Assembly (NCBI GenBank): GCA_940671915.1
Contig: CALNVZ010003430.1
Coordinates: 12,774,922-12,838,921 of the forward strand
DNA length: 64,000 bases
Source of the DNA: Paracentrotus lividus
Lineage: Eukaryota > Echinodermata > Echinoidea > Camarodonta > Echinidae
Direction of reading: 5' to 3'
In this document: positions 21,905 through 34,356 of the stretch, one piece after another
How positions within the stretch are numbered: the stretch's first letter is position 1
Layout of the letters: each line of letters starts with the position of its first letter
Translations under genes and position numbers: made by a program
The notes under the pieces: model-generated
What the model was told of the DNA's origin: nothing
Database searches by the model: none
What the model saw: only the letters and a program-made list of their open reading frames with translations

Positions 21905-24165
21905 TAGGGTAAAAAAAAATGGCAAAACCCAAAACAAGTTGCAACAGAAACGAAATTTTCAGCAATGAACTCTTATAGTACTCAAAATAACATATCGAAA
22001 TTATAGGTAAATCGAAGTTGTGGAACAATGTCTAATTTGCATAAATTCAAAATGACCGCTATTTGGCAAAGTTTGAACTTTAAGACTCGGATAAAAATAT
22101 ATTTACTTTCTATTTAAATGTTTTCGGGGTAGATAAATATGTTAATTGACATAATTTGGATAATTTGATAACAGATATGTTGTTTTTATTTAATAGAGAC
22201 ATTAAGCAGTGAAACAATGACTAATTTGCATATTTTCACAAATGACCGCCATTCAATATACCGTACTCTGTTCGTCATAAAGATAGAATTTTTTTTTTCT
22301 GGCTCCAGCGACTTTTTTTTCCGGCTTTAATTTTTTTGATGTGTTTGTCACCGCTTTCACTTTCCGGGGTCCAGGCTATATTTTGGACGTTCCCTCAACC
22401 CTTCCCGGCGATTTTTCTTCCAAAAAATTTGTCACCCCCAAAATGGCAATTTGTTGTCATTTTTTTTTTTGGGGGGGCCCCCCTTTGTTTATGCGACCCA
22501 TCAAGGCCCCCTCATTCCTACCCCAAGGAAACACGTCAAAGGTGTAGAGTTGTTATTGTTTTTTACGTTAAATCTAGTTTTATGGTTACATGCTCGACTC
22601 TTTTGTCTAGGGGAGGGGTCAAAAGTTATTTTGATTGGGTTCAACATCGAATTTATTCATTTTTACACCATGGAAGTTTTTATTTTCCCAAAGTTGTAAA
22701 ATCTCAGCCAAACATAAATCAAAATAAAATATTATTTATATATACCATTTACAAACCTTGTCATCAAGGCAAAACACAAAAACAAAAAGAAAAACAAAAA
22801 TTTTAAAAAATTAGGTCGTAATGATAACAATTAAGGGTTAAAAGTTTTCTTTCATTTCTTTTGTTTTCAACATAAATGTGGAATAAAATATTCCGAATTT
22901 TTACAAATCGCACTTTTTACTTCAACCCTTTCCAGACAAGAAACCTAAGCCCTATCCCAATAAATCTAGATTTACCTTAAAAAAAAACAATATAAACAAT
23001 AAACCTCAGATGCGTTTCCTGGGGGTAGAACTGAGGGGGCTTGATCGGCCGGGTAAACAAACAGGGGACCCAAAAATGAGGGGAAAAAATGACAAAAATT
23101 GGCATCATGGGTTATCCGAGCGTAACCCATATATAAATTTTGTTTAATTATTATGAATATTTTTAAATGATAACCAAAACGAACATGATATTTCTTAAAA
23201 CATCTAGATATTTATATAAAACATAATTATACTATAACTCATGATAAAGGGAAAATATGCAATGTTATGTGGATAAACTGAAACTTTTCAAATGTAACAA
23301 AAAGAAAGAAAGTAAGAATATGCTATGTATAAACCACATTTAACTTTGCAATGATTTAACTATTATTATCTCAGTATTCTTGTAACTTGAACTTTTATTT
23401 TGATGCTATGTTGCTATGTGTATTTTGTTTGTATTAATTGTTATTGTTAAATAATATGTATTATGTTGCCCTGCATGTATGTTAATTTCTCATGACCTGG
23501 GCGTAAACTATGTTCCTTTGTTCAATATTTTATTTGTAATAAAGTGATGCATCCCCTGACAAAACTTTTTTGAAAAAAAAAATCGCCGTGAATTGTTGGG
23601 AGAATGTTCAAAATATAATAACCAGGGTCCCGAAAGTAAAAGCAGGGACAAACATATTAAAGAAATTAAAGCCGGAGCAAAATCATGCAAAAAAAAAAAA
23701 AATTCCACCTTCAATTATGTTAAATGACAGTATTGAGATCAGAAACACTGAAGCAGTAGAACTATGACTAATTTGCATAAAATGGTCGCCATTCAGCATG
23801 ACTTTGCCTGTACATCCTGATCTAAGACTATTAGTAACACAATTTTTTTTTGTCTATACCTATGTTTTTAGGGTAGAGGAATACATTGTGATTATAATAT
23901 TCATATATCACAGGCAAAATAATGCTGAATTGCGGCCAATTTATGCAAATTAGTCATAGTTCTACTGCTTCAATGTTTCTGAAAACACATTTATGTCGTT
24001 TAATGATCTCAATAATGTCAATTAACGTATTCCCCTACCATGTAAACATAGGTATAGACACAGAGTTTCTCTGACTCTACATCTGGACGTACAGGCAAAA
24101 CATATACTGAATAGCGGTCATTTCGTGTGGTCAAGTAGAACATATTTATAGAATCGCAAACGAAA
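21905..24165. repeat. GACTAATTTGCAT element, split by an insertion
   Basis: The left part (21905-22263) aligns by eye with 44713-45070, sharing CAACAGAAACGAAATTTTCAG, ATGTCTAATTTGCATAAATT and GACTAATTTGCATATTTTC. The right part (23712-24165) continues the same family, with ACAGTATTGAGATCA and GTAGAGGAATAC words. A foldback element sits between them. The right part itself turns back on itself, since the motif set recurs in reverse after about 23930. Confidence 0.65.
22264..23711. mobile_element. Foldback element, decayed copy
   Basis: Starts TACTCTGTTCGTCATAAAGA and continues with blocks shared with the element at 24520-25520: TTCCGGGGTCCAGGCTATAT and GGAAACACGTCAAAGGTG. The same blocks return inverted near 22935-23110 and 23560-23705. 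The right end is only a remnant (TTCCACCTT). Reading frames of 60-156 codons across it are repeat translations. Confidence 0.65.
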
Positions 24166-24235
24166 CTAAATAGGATGATACAATACTAATAACCACAAAA
24201 CAAAGTCCTCGTGCTTTCTTTCACAGCAATTTCAG

Positions 24236-24376
24236 CGTCCACCAGAACCGAGGAGGGCGGCAATCAGTCGAACATTCTATCCAAGTATAGGCCCACCGGA
24301 ACAGAGTACATGGAGTGTATTTTCGACATCGAACGCAGGCCCATCACAACAGGCCACAGGGGGCAATAATAATGAG
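24236..24376 (+). CDS. C3orf38 homolog, third exon (linker)
   Basis: A 141-nt internal exon: acceptor TTTCTTTCACAGCAATTTCAG, 47 codons open throughout, then a strong donor GAG|GTAAGT. It is phase 0 at both ends, so it fits both the exon at 10549-10730 (ends phase 0) and the last exon (begins phase 0). It encodes a P/S/N/Q-rich segment (RPPEPRRAAISRTFYPS ... ATGGNNNE), as expected for the poorly conserved linker between the helical and NTF2-like parts. A second AG nine bases upstream would add QFQ in frame. Coding status rests on splice signals, frame and position rather than on sequence similarity. It lies between two foldback elements. Confidence 0.62.
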
Positions 24377-24519
24377 GTAAGTTTTGTGTAAATTAATTCC
24401 GAATGACTACCATTGTAGTCCGAAAATAAAAAAAAAAGGTTTTTCCGAAATTGCAATAAACTTATTGCAGTAACAAAAATGGTGTTGTAATTCAAAAATA
24501 ATAGGATATTATGCGATAA

Positions 24520-25520
24520 TACACTGTCCGTCATAAAGGTGGAATATATTTTTGCCGCTCTAGCGACATGTTTTTGCTCTGATTTTAATTTCTTGAATAT
24601 GATTGTCACTGCTTTTACTTTTTGGGACCCTGGCTATATCTTGGACATTCTCCCAACCATTCACGTGGACCTTTTCCCAAAAAAGTTTGGTCAACCCCCG
24701 TGATGCCCATTTTTGTCATTTTTTCTCATTTTGGGGCCCCTTTTTGTTTTCCCGTCCAATCAAGCCCCCCTCAGTCCTACCCCCAGGAAACGCGACTGAG
24801 GTGTACTGTTTTATATTGTTCTTTAAGTTAAATCTATATTTCTGGGGACAGGCTAAGGTCTCTTGTCTAGGGAAGGGGTTGAAGTTTAAAACAAGATTGG
24901 TGAAAATTCGGAATATTTTATTCCATCTTTATGCTGAAAACAAAAGAAATGAAAAACAACCTTTAACCCTTAAATATCATTATTCTCCCCTTAAATTTTG
25001 CTTAGCCTTGATGACAAGGCTGTAAATAGTCATTACTGATAATATTTTATTTTGATTTATGTTTGGTTGAGATTTTACAATACAATTTCGGGAAGATAGA
25101 AATTTCCATGGTGTAAAAATGAATAAAATGAATGTTGAACCCCAATCAAAATAAATTTTGACCCCTCCCCTAGACAAAAGAGTCGAGCCTGTAACCATAA
25201 ATCTAGATTTAATTTAAAGAACAATAGCAATTCTCCACCTCAGACGTGTTTCCTTGGGGTAGGACTGAGGGGGCCTTGGTGGGTCGCGTGAAGAAAAAAG
25301 GGCCCCAAAAATAAGAAAAAATGACGAAAAGGGCCATCTTCTGGGGGTGAAAAACTTTTTTGAAGAAAAATCCCCGGGAAGGGTTGAGGAAACGTACAAT
25401 ATATACCCAGGATCCCAGAAATTGAAAGCGGTAACAAACACATTCAAGAAATTAACAACGGAGCAACATAATGTCGCTTGAGCCAGAAAAAAATATTCCA
25501 CCTTTATGACGAACAGTGTA
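24520..25520. mobile_element. Foldback element, complete copy
   Basis: 1,001 bp with ends TACACTGTCCGTCATAAAGG and the complement of TACACTGTTCGTCATAAAGG, flanked by TA. Most of each arm is the inverse of the other, including GACCCTGGCTATATCTTGGA and ACCCCAGGAAACGCGACTGAG. No transposase. It starts 144 bp after the third exon of the C3orf38-like gene. Confidence 0.8.
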
Positions 25521-25928
25521 GTAACAGCGGAGGATGATACATGTGTATTTTGGGGGCAAAGCTAGACCGACAGATGACTAGTTTTGGGGCTGGTATACCC
25601 CGAATCTCTCCCAAGTAATATATATATTTTTAATTGATATTCCCATTGAAATTATGTAATTGATGATCATAATAACAACGATAATAATAAATAATATACA
25701 TATTAATAAAATTATATTGATGGTTAATGATGATATTAATTTTAATGACAGTAAAAAAAAAATGATAAAGTCAATTACAATAATTTTTTTCAATCATTAT
25801 CCATGTGCAGAGCTGCCAACCATTCCGAAAAATTCGTATTTGTTACGAAAATTTGAAGGGAATACGAAAATGCGAAAACGCATAAAAAACGTACGAATTC
25901 ACAGGGAAATTAATAGGAGCAAAAAATA

Positions 25929-26690
25929 TATGGGCAATTCCATGATTAGTTGCGTTACACATTATGGTACGCTGTAGTCTAAGGTTCGCTTTACATGAAG
26001 ACGCTTTAGAATTATTTTTAAATTTTTGTAGTGTCGATACCTATAGATATAACCTACTTGACATCATCAAAGAGAATCATGAGGCATATTTCAATAAATA
26101 TTAACAGGTACTTAAACTTTGGTTAGTTACGTTACAAAAAGTGGACATGGCTTTTTGAGGACTGTCTTTAACCATTAAGTTCCTGGAAACTACGTTCAAC
26201 TAAAACAAACTGTGACATTCATGTTATTGCTGATGAGCTGGCGAGTCATGTGATATAGAATATCTTTTGAATAGTATGATACTTTTCTATAGAAACAACA
26301 AAAGCAAGGTTAGTTACGTTACGGTTAGTTACGTTACATTTTGTCCAATGAACTTCCAGAGGTCTTGTCACCCCTTGTAACCGCATAAATATCTCATATG
26401 GCCTTTGAAATATGGAAATGTGTTTATCCTTGGCCTTTTAGTGAAATTTGTGAGAAGAAATAAACGAATCTTGTGTAATTTGAATTTTAGTGAAATTTAT
26501 TGTCCCCAGTCCCACATGTACAATTTGAATGGTGGTTTACAAAATTTTATTATTTTTTTTTCTTCAATTGAATATGAAAGACCTATGTAATTTCTGAACA
26601 TCTGTGGCATTACATTTGTGATAAATCGAAGTTAGGAGACGGACTTTTTTTTTTTTTAATGTCCAATAATCATTAATGGAATTGCCCATA
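25929..26690. mobile_element. TIR element with GGTTAGTTACGTTAC words
   Basis: Ends are TATGGGCAATTCCATGATTA and TTAATGGAATTGCCCATA. Inside, the word GTTAGTTRCGTTAC occurs at about 25945, 26121, 26311 and 26326. No coding region. Confidence 0.65.
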
Positions 26691-27076
26691 TGAGATGCAT
26701 CACATCGAAATCAGACACAAGTCGGCGATGAAATTCAGCACAGTGTCGAGGAAACTGGCAAAATGTTTTTTTTTTTATTTGGGGGAAAATACTTTTTTGA
26801 TTTTCTGAATATTCAATGTATCTTATATGTTCTGTAAAAAAAAATGAGAAAAAATGATCTGGGGAAAGCCTTTTAAAATGGATTGTTTTGTTGCAATCTT
26901 TGACTCTATTCTGGCGTCTTGTGTCTGATTTTGATGTGATGAGTCAAATACATTGGTGTCCCGTAATCCGACCGACCGTAAACAAAACATGTGCGACCGT
27001 GTAAATTTAATGGCAAGAGAACTAAAATAAAATCGGAAGAAAGTGGGCCGATAATGTTCCGAAATGAATTCTTCAT

Positions 27077-27593
27077 TAAAGGGGAAGTTCACCCTGGAAT
27101 TTTCTTGGTCTTAAAAAATGAAGAAAAATAATAAATAAATATTAGTGAAAGTTTGAAAATAAACGACCAAAAAATAGCAAAGTTATGAATAATTAAAGTT
27201 TTGATTCTGTGACGTCACGTGCGAGCAGCTCTCCCATTGGTTGTGTATGTAATTCCTTTATAAACTTGTCCTTTTGTCATGTTCTTGATAATGGAATGGG
27301 TCATTTGATATAGTCGATGTATATGAACTCAATGTGTTTGACTGCGCTATATCGACCGCACAGGTGACATATTAATTCTTCTGGAAAAATGACATTTTAT
27401 AGAATTTACACTACATAACACATAGGAGATATGCTCGCATGTGACGTCACAAATCGAAACTTTGAAATATATCTACATAAAATTCATCATTTTTTGGTCG
27501 ATTTTCTCCAAACCTTCACTCATATTTTCGTTTATTTTTCATCTAGCATTTTAAAAGCCAATTTAAACCCCAGGAGTGAACTTCCCCTTTACA
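27077..27593. mobile_element. MITE with AAAGGGGAAGTTCACCCTGG ends
   Basis: A 517-bp element with TIRs TAAAGGGGAAGTTCACCCTG and its complement. The subterminal parts also pair (ACCAAAAAATAGC with ATCATTTTTTGGTCG), and TGACGTCAC stands on each side of the centre. The end sequence is one I associate with widespread marine-invertebrate MITEs. Confidence 0.8.
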
Positions 27594-27599
27594 ACTAGC

Positions 27600-29160
27600 A
27601 GACGGAGCGGATAACAATATATTTTGGCGTATTGGACTTGATCTATTTCATGTTATGGGATGGACGTTAGTCCCATATGTAGGAAAGCACTTATTGAGAA
27701 GAGAGCGCTACTGAAGAGTAACTCCGTAAGATAACACCAGAAAGAAGCTAGATTTGCTTGAACTGGAATCACTGATTGCAAATAAAGACACAAAAGATCA
27801 GTCACCTCACTATGAAAGCCGAAGCAAAACAATCGTTCAGATCAGTTCCCTGTATTCGGAACTCACTAGATCAAGACAGTACTCGCGGAGGAATTGTTTA
27901 AGATGTTTGGTGTGCCGAGAACAGAAAGACACGATGAAACTCTATTGTTTGCAAGATTGCAAAAGAAAAGCTTGTGATAGAGCTTCATCCAATGCAATTG
28001 ACAGATCACACCGAGTAGGTATCCCATCACATATCAATTCTAGTTGTAAACTTAAGAGGAAGAGCGCTATCACTCTACGCAAATCACGCGTGCACATAGA
28101 CTTTGTATTTTGCACAGTTTTTTCACTTGTTTTCTTGTTATGGCGAGCAGCAACTACCTTTTCAAAGAAATGATCAACTTGATAATTACGTTAAGAGTCT
28201 TTTTTTTTCAAAATAGGAATACTTACTGCAAGGGGAAAAAGTCCTGTCACTTGTGTCAATTCGAACTCTCTAATCAGATCATTCCTGTACAATATGGCAA
28301 ATTTTGCTCTTCAAATAGCTCATAGCCCACATAATTATCTTCTTCCGGATAACGCATAATTATATAACAGCTTTTAATTGATCAAGCCGTTTTATAAAGC
28401 TTGAACTTCTCACCTTCCAGAGATGGTAAACAATTTCGATTGGTTAAAAAAAAGTCCTGTCACTTTGAACATTATATCCAAACGAATCTTTACTCGATGG
28501 GTCAATATTTCCGCATATCACTGCGACATTATCGCATGTGGACGGGCGTACTTCGCAAAGTATGTGACACAGAATCACGTATTTATTCAGATAATCGCGT
28601 TAGGAAGCTCAAATCTATGGTGAAATAAAGATTCTGATTTAAAAACTTTAGCTCAATGTGTTTATAGGCTTGACCCAACAAGAATGTATTTATCACCCCA
28701 GATCTGGCGTAGAAGCATCTACCTATCGAAACTATGACTAAAAAGTTTCAATTATTATTTCATGTCCATGAGAAAATTTTAGCTGCGACACCTGGATCGA
28801 CTTCTGACCGACCATTTTACACAGGGAAGTTTTCTTAGGCGCTAGTTTTTACGGCTAAGTAATAATTGCATGCAGTTGTCAACATCGGCGCATTCCGCCT
28901 GTTATGCGCGCCGGTGTTTGTTACATAATGCTTAGAACCGTATAATTTCTGCCGCCGGCATCAGTTGTTATTACCAACTAAACTCTAAATGAATGCTTAA
29001 GTGTCTTCGCTTTCCACTCACTCAAATAATGGACGCGTCTTTATGTTAAGATTTAATGTCATACGTTAGGTTTACATTTCACGTGGAGTAGAATTGATAT
29101 GAAGAGCACATACCCACCCATGATGAAACAACCCCCCGTGATACACCGAACGCAAAATCG
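27600..29160. other. No recognised gene; one unassigned frame
   Basis: The frame at 27754-28173 (139 codons, basic, Cys-rich centre with CLRCLVCREQ and CLQDCKRKAC, hydrophobic end) is the longest here but matches no family I know and has no splice or codon-use support. The rest is AT-rich, with AAAAGTCCTGTCACTT repeated near 28239 and 28450. Confidence 0.4.
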
Positions 29161-29187
29161 AGAAGTAATGACAACAACAAAAACAAC

Positions 29188-29481
29188 AACAACAACAACA
29201 AAACACCCAAAAAGCGATATCGACCAATCATAGTGAAGTTTGTGTCGTATCAAGCACGAAAAGCAGTGATACTTCAAAGACGCCAAATGAAAGATAGTGG
29301 CGTCTCGATCCATGAATATCTCACGAGATACAACCAGAAACTACTCTATGAAACGAGGAAACATAGCAAAGTCCTCAACGCATGGACATCAGATGGACAT
29401 ATAGTCGCACTCCTTCCAGCAACCAATGGCAAGACAATGGCAAAGGGAGTCAGAGACTTCCAAGGTCTAAACAATCTCTAA
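29188..29481 (+). pseudogene. LINE ORF1 protein, C-terminal fragment
   Basis: The frame gives RPIIVKFVSYQARKAVI, then SIHEYLTRYNQKLLYE and NAWTSDGHIVAL, the typical C-terminal RNA-binding domain of ORF1 proteins in CR1/L2-like LINEs, ending in a natural stop at 29479-29481. To the left it is cut by a CAA microsatellite (29168-29200). It is followed by the start of ORF2 after about 110 bp plus an inserted MITE. Confidence 0.72.
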
Positions 29482-29590
29482 ATCTGTCTTGCGACGGTTT
29501 TGATCTTTTTATCCCCTCAACCAGTTCTGTACAAATGCATTAATTTTTAATTGTTAACGGATGAATTTGTACCCAGTTCTTTATTATGGT

Positions 29591-30372
29591 TAAAGCCCCG
29601 TCTTAACAGACACCTTTTTGACAATCTTACCCGGGTAACGTCCGGACGTTACCCTAGTAAGATTTCTATTAAGACGCTCTTACTAGGGTAACGTCCGGAG
29701 GTTCTCCGGGTAAGATTTTCCAGATTCTTACCCTAGTACGACTAGGGTAAAGTCGCGGTAACAACCAGTTTTACCCTGACATTGTCCGGACAACTGTTCT
29801 GTTAAGACGCTCTCGGGGTAATACTAGGGTAAGATCGACATTGCACAATGATAGAAGAGGAGAGAAGAAAAATGACAGAACAAAGAAATACATGAGAAAT
29901 AACGGAAGACAAGAGGAAAGAAAGATAAAAACAAAGAAATACATAAGACATATAACGGATGAAAAGAGGAAAGAAAGATCAAAACAAAGAAATACATAAG
30001 AAATAACGGAAGACAAGAGAAAAAGAAAGATAGATAAACAAACAAAGAAATAATTTTTTTTTTAAATGAAGAAAGAAAGATAAAATAAGTAAAATGAAGA
30101 AATACATAAGAATATAATGATGAAAACGAAGGGAAAAGAAACATAAAGAAATATAAAATAAAGAAATACATGAGAAAACACAAGAGAACTCTTTTCATCG
30201 ATTCAATTCCACTCGTTGCTACGGTAACATACCACGGTAAGTTTTGAGAGGGCGTCTGTTAAGACGGTCGCAATATTCGACCACCCGTGGTTTTATGGAA
30301 TGTTACCCTACTATTTCTACCCTGGCTTTCTCCGGACGTTGTCCGGACAATGTCTATTAAAACGGGGCTTTA
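29591..30372. mobile_element. MITE with TAAAGCCCCGTCTTAACAGA ends
   Basis: Ends are TAAAGCCCCGTCTTAACAGA and the inverse of CTAAAGCCCCGTTTTAATAG, with TA on both sides. The left arm is full of TTACCCTAGTA and CGTCCGGACGTTACC, the right arm of GTTGTCCGGACAATG. The centre is a purine-rich tract (AGAAAGAAAGATAAA). It lies exactly between the LINE ORF1 stop and the ORF2 PHD finger. F- and S-rich minus-strand frames in the centre are compositional. Confidence 0.8.
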
Positions 30373-30375
30373 GTT

Positions 30376-30787
30376 TCCATGTAGTAAATGCAATAAACCA
30401 ATAAGAAATAACCAAAAGGCCTTTTTATGTACCTCGTGTGGGAAATGGGCACATATAGTTTGCGAAGGGATTCCCAAATGCAAATATAATGACTTAAATG
30501 AATCTTTCGAAAATTGGCAATGTACCGCATGTATTTTGAAACAATTTCCTTTTTGGGGTCTGGATTGTATTCCTTCTATAGAAAGTCATGTTGGCTTATC
30601 TCACCTTCCGAACACCACACAATATTGTATTTCAAAAGAAGATGATAGATACAACATACTTAATGATTTTCCAAAGGAAAAGGGCATTAAATTAGCTCAC
30701 CTTAACATCAGAAGTTTAAGAAACAAAGTCACAGATGTTCAACAATTTCTTTTGTCAAACACTTTCGATGTACATGGTTGGAGTTGA
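30376..30787 (+). pseudogene. LINE ORF2 N-terminus: PHD finger and endonuclease start
   Basis: The frame is open from just after the MITE. It gives CSKCNKP, CTSCGKWAHIVC and WQCTACI, which is a C4HC3 PHD-type zinc finger with all eight ligands, followed by IKLAHLNIRSLRNKV, the first strand of the apurinic-type endonuclease of CR1/L2-like LINEs. It stops when a gypsy fossil begins at about 30788. The endonuclease active site, reverse transcriptase and 3' end are absent. If the MITE is removed at its TA, a TAG precedes the finger in this frame, so the true ORF2 start is uncertain. Confidence 0.75.
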
Positions 30788-32632
30788 AAGATGCTGATAA
30801 GCCGGCCAGTGTTTCGTTTCTATGATTGCACATACGCCTGGTAAATTCATGTACACAGCAGACACGCTGTCGAGAGCGGTTGATCCTGAGGCAGATCAGA
30901 ATGAACGAGAAGAAGACATAGGAATACATGTAAATGTAGTAATAGAGACATTACCTGTAAGTAGTAACAGAAAGAAACAATTCATAGAAGAAACAAAGAA
31001 AGATGAAACATTACAACAATTGCTACAAGTAATCAGAGATGGGGGGCCAGCTGAAAAGCACCAATGTCAGTTAGGTGTTAGAGAATATCGGAATTACAGA
31101 AGTGAGCTATCAGAAGCTCAGGGCTTCATTTTGAAGGGCAATAGGTTGGTAGTACCAATGTCATTGAGAAAGGAAATGCTAAAGAGTATTCATGAATGGC
31201 ATTTCGGAATAGAGAAATGTAAGAGAAGGGCCCGTGAAGTTCTATATTGGCCGCAAATAAACCAAGATGTAACAAACATGGTTCAAGACTGTGTAGCATG
31301 TCAGTTGTATAAACCAAAACAACAACAAGAGAGTCTACATCATCACAAGACTCCAGATAGACCGTGGGAAAAAGTCGGTTCAGACTTATTTTCGTTCAAT
31401 GGTAGGGACTATCTAGTAGTAGTAGATTACTATTCTCAGTTCATAGAACTAGATCAAATATCAACAACTAGTAGTAAGTCAGTAATTACAAAACTCAAGG
31501 AGATTTTTGCGAGACATGGTACTCCTTGTGAATTAGTCACAGACAATGGTCCTCAATATGCGAGTTCAGAATTCAAACACTTCGTAAGAAACTGGGACTT
31601 TGTTCATGATCTACCAGAACTTAGCATAGGTCAACATGTCAGACTTCTTGACATGAACACTAAGAGATGGGCAGAGCAAGGTGTTGTTAAGACCAAACTA
31701 GAAAACAGGTCTTATCTGGTACAAACTGAACACGGTGTAATTCGGAGACGAAACCGTCGTCACATCAGACCAACTCGTCGTAAGAAACCAGATATCGCAC
31801 ACAATGTCGACTACGATGACGATCAGCCAGAGAACGTCGAAGATGACTACGATGCTAATCCACCAGCAGATGACGCGCCATCGACATCGACAGCAACGCG
31901 TACAACCAGAAGCGGACGCACTGTAAAGCCACCAGATCGCTTAATTGAACATTAATTAAATCTACAGGAACTGCATGAAAAAACTTATCAAAACAAAATG
32001 ATAGTAAAAACTGGAGATTAATTTTAACAGAAACACACAGGAAAGAACTTGGAAACCACAAACAGAACACTCAACGCAAGCAGTTTTATCTTTGAAAGAA
32101 CTTTAATCAGTGGACTCTTAAACAAAGGAACTCAGTTCAAAATCATACATCCCCAAATGAAAACTTGTATATATGTTTGTGTTGTTAAGGCTATTTACAG
32201 AAACAAGGTTAAACAGGCTTTAAAAAATGATATTATGTTTAAAATGTTTGTAAAGGCACCTCAGATATAAATATGTCTAAAATCGAGACAAGCTCTTTTA
32301 AATAAAGGGAGGTGTAATGATAAGTGATTAACGTCTTGATCAGAGACTATGTTCTGTCATCTGAGATGTCTCGAGGATACGATGTCGTGATCGAAGCTCC
32401 TAATTAAACAGATCATAAATATTACTTAGACCGCTCAGTATATTCTGTCATATGTTAGTTGTACATAATTATGTTAGTTGTAATACCATAAACATCTAGC
32501 ATCACAATAATTGTGGAGTTTGGTTATTTAGTATCTTATATACAAACAAGAGCATTTTGAAAATTACCCTTTTCTCAAAGAGTGACCAGTGGAGGGTGTT
32601 CAACAGTGGCCGAGATGGATGATCTCTAGACA
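30788..32632 (+). mobile_element. Ty3/gypsy retrotransposon fossil (pol 3' part plus 3' LTR)
   Basis: A broken LTR element. The long frame at 30822-31955 holds the end of an RNase H domain (HTPGKFMYTADTLSR), the H2C2 zinc-binding domain of integrase, an incomplete integrase core (SDLFSFNGRDYLVVVDYYS, TDNGPQYA) and a C-terminal tail rich in acidic and basic residues. Gag, protease and most of reverse transcriptase are missing, and no 5' LTR was seen. At least two major losses separate it from a whole element. The open state of what remains suggests moderate age. It abuts a truncated LINE on the left and a DNA transposon on the right. Confidence 0.88.
32313..32632 (+). repeat. Gypsy 3' LTR
   Basis: A purine-rich tract (AAATAAAGGGAGG) is directly followed by TGTAATGATAAGTGATTAAC, the usual order of polypurine tract and 3' LTR start. 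The right edge is placed at TCTCTAGACA because it ends in CA and the next DNA is another element; that edge is less certain. Confidence 0.5.
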
Positions 32633-34068
32633 CATGTGAAGGTGCCCTCACACTAGAGTGTGTTGAGGTAACGTGTGGGTAGTGTTCACGATTTTCACTC
32701 GAAATTTGACAAAGTCCAAAATACGCTCAAGAACGCTCCATTTTCCCTGCCCTATATGGAATTTTTAATGAGCTCTAAATGACCGAGAAGCGAATAAATA
32801 GCGTCAGGGTAACGATGACTGCGCATGCTTAGCGTCCACCTAACGATTGCCGAGCGTTAGCAACGACTGAACAGCGATTGCCCAACTTATGTCTAGCGTG
32901 TTTAGACGTGTTAAAGAACGTTAGGAAACGCTAAACATGTGCGTATTGAGTAACGACTGCCCGACGTTCTTGGAATGTTAATTGCACGTTCGCGTAAGTT
33001 CATGAGCGCGGACTGTCGTTCGAAAATCGCTTGGCAAACGTAGGAAAGCGTTTGCTTATCGTTGGTATAGCTACGCAGAGAAACGCAAAGAAACGCTGAG
33101 GTCAATTTTTCATTTTGAACATGTTAAAAAATTTTTGCGTGTAACAGCATTCTTATAACGACGCTTTGAAAGCGTTGGGCATTCGCTACTTGATCGTTTA
33201 GCGCGTTGGGTGTACGTTCCTTCCACGTTTAAAGTGCGTCCAACCAACGCAGAACTTTTGTTTGTATGTTTTTTTTTAACTCAATTCCCTCATGTCACCA
33301 AATGAGGGCGTATGTTTTTTACTTCAATTTCTTATGTCACCAAATGGGGGCGCTTTGTGTTATCGAATAAAATGATTGAAGCTTATTTTATTTTGTGCTC
33401 AGTAGTTTGCCCTCCCTGTTTAAGTGCTATTTTTACATGTAAAGTAACTATTCGGTATAATGAAATATAAACATTTTCTACTTGAAATATACATGTAATT
33501 GTTTTCTGTGAATACAGAGGTATAAACGTATCTAAAAACTGTTAAATGTTAACACAAATTTGGTATTTCTATATTTTATATTATATTTATCATTTTGGAT
33601 CAATTTATTACCTTAAAAATAGGAAGTTCAAAAGAACACCAGCAGAATTTACACTGTTGTTCATTAAGCTTGGATATTATTATTATTTTTCATCATTATT
33701 ATTGTTTATTTATTTATTTTATGATTATTATTATCATTATTTATTTTATTTATTTTTTTTGCTCTAGCCACATTATTTTGCTCCAGCTTAAATTTCTTGA
33801 ATTATTTTGTCCCCTCTCAAATCTCCGGGAACCTCCGGGGCGCCAGAGACCCGCTCCCCCTCTATAATAATTGACTGTATTTGTTAAAATTGGAAAAATT
33901 TCACCTGCACCTATTTTTTTCCCCCAAATTATTGGCATGCACCCCTCGTATTTCAAAATCCTGGATCCACTACTGGTTATGTGGTTATCTCTTAGACGTA
34001 AAAAAAAATAAATAAATAAATAAATAAATAAAAAATGAAGAAATAACAGCAATTGATTGTTAAAAGCT

Positions 34069-34099
<31 letters not shown>

Positions 34100-34118
34100 G
34101 TTTTTTTTTTTTTTTTTT

Positions 34119-34356
34119 TACCATAACGGTAGAATATTTTTATTCTTATTATTTTTTTTTTTACCAGTGACAGTTTTTAATACAAAACCTCATTTAGACA
34201 AGAAACCATTGTTTGTAAAATAGCAACCCTACACCTTGTTACCATAACGGTAAAATATTTTTATTTTTATTATTATTTTTTTACCAGTCACACTTTTTAA
34301 TACAACCCCTCACTTAGACAAGAAACCATTGTTTGTAAAAAAGCAACCCTACACCT
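34119..34356. repeat. Tandem duplication of about 120 bp
   Basis: Two direct copies start TTACCATAACGGTA and end AGCAACCCTACACC. Downstream, CGTTTCGTGGGATAGCACCG and, at 34626, CCAACCTTTTTGACCAACAG resemble the foldback family at 24520-25520. Confidence 0.75.

Noticed and set aside
22336-22806. 156-codon plus-strand frame
   Set aside because: Lies in the arm of a foldback element; shorter versions recur at the other copies of the arm.
27754-28173. 139-codon frame with paired cysteines
   Set aside because: No recognised family, no splice support, low-complexity ends; kept only as an unassigned frame in the region note.
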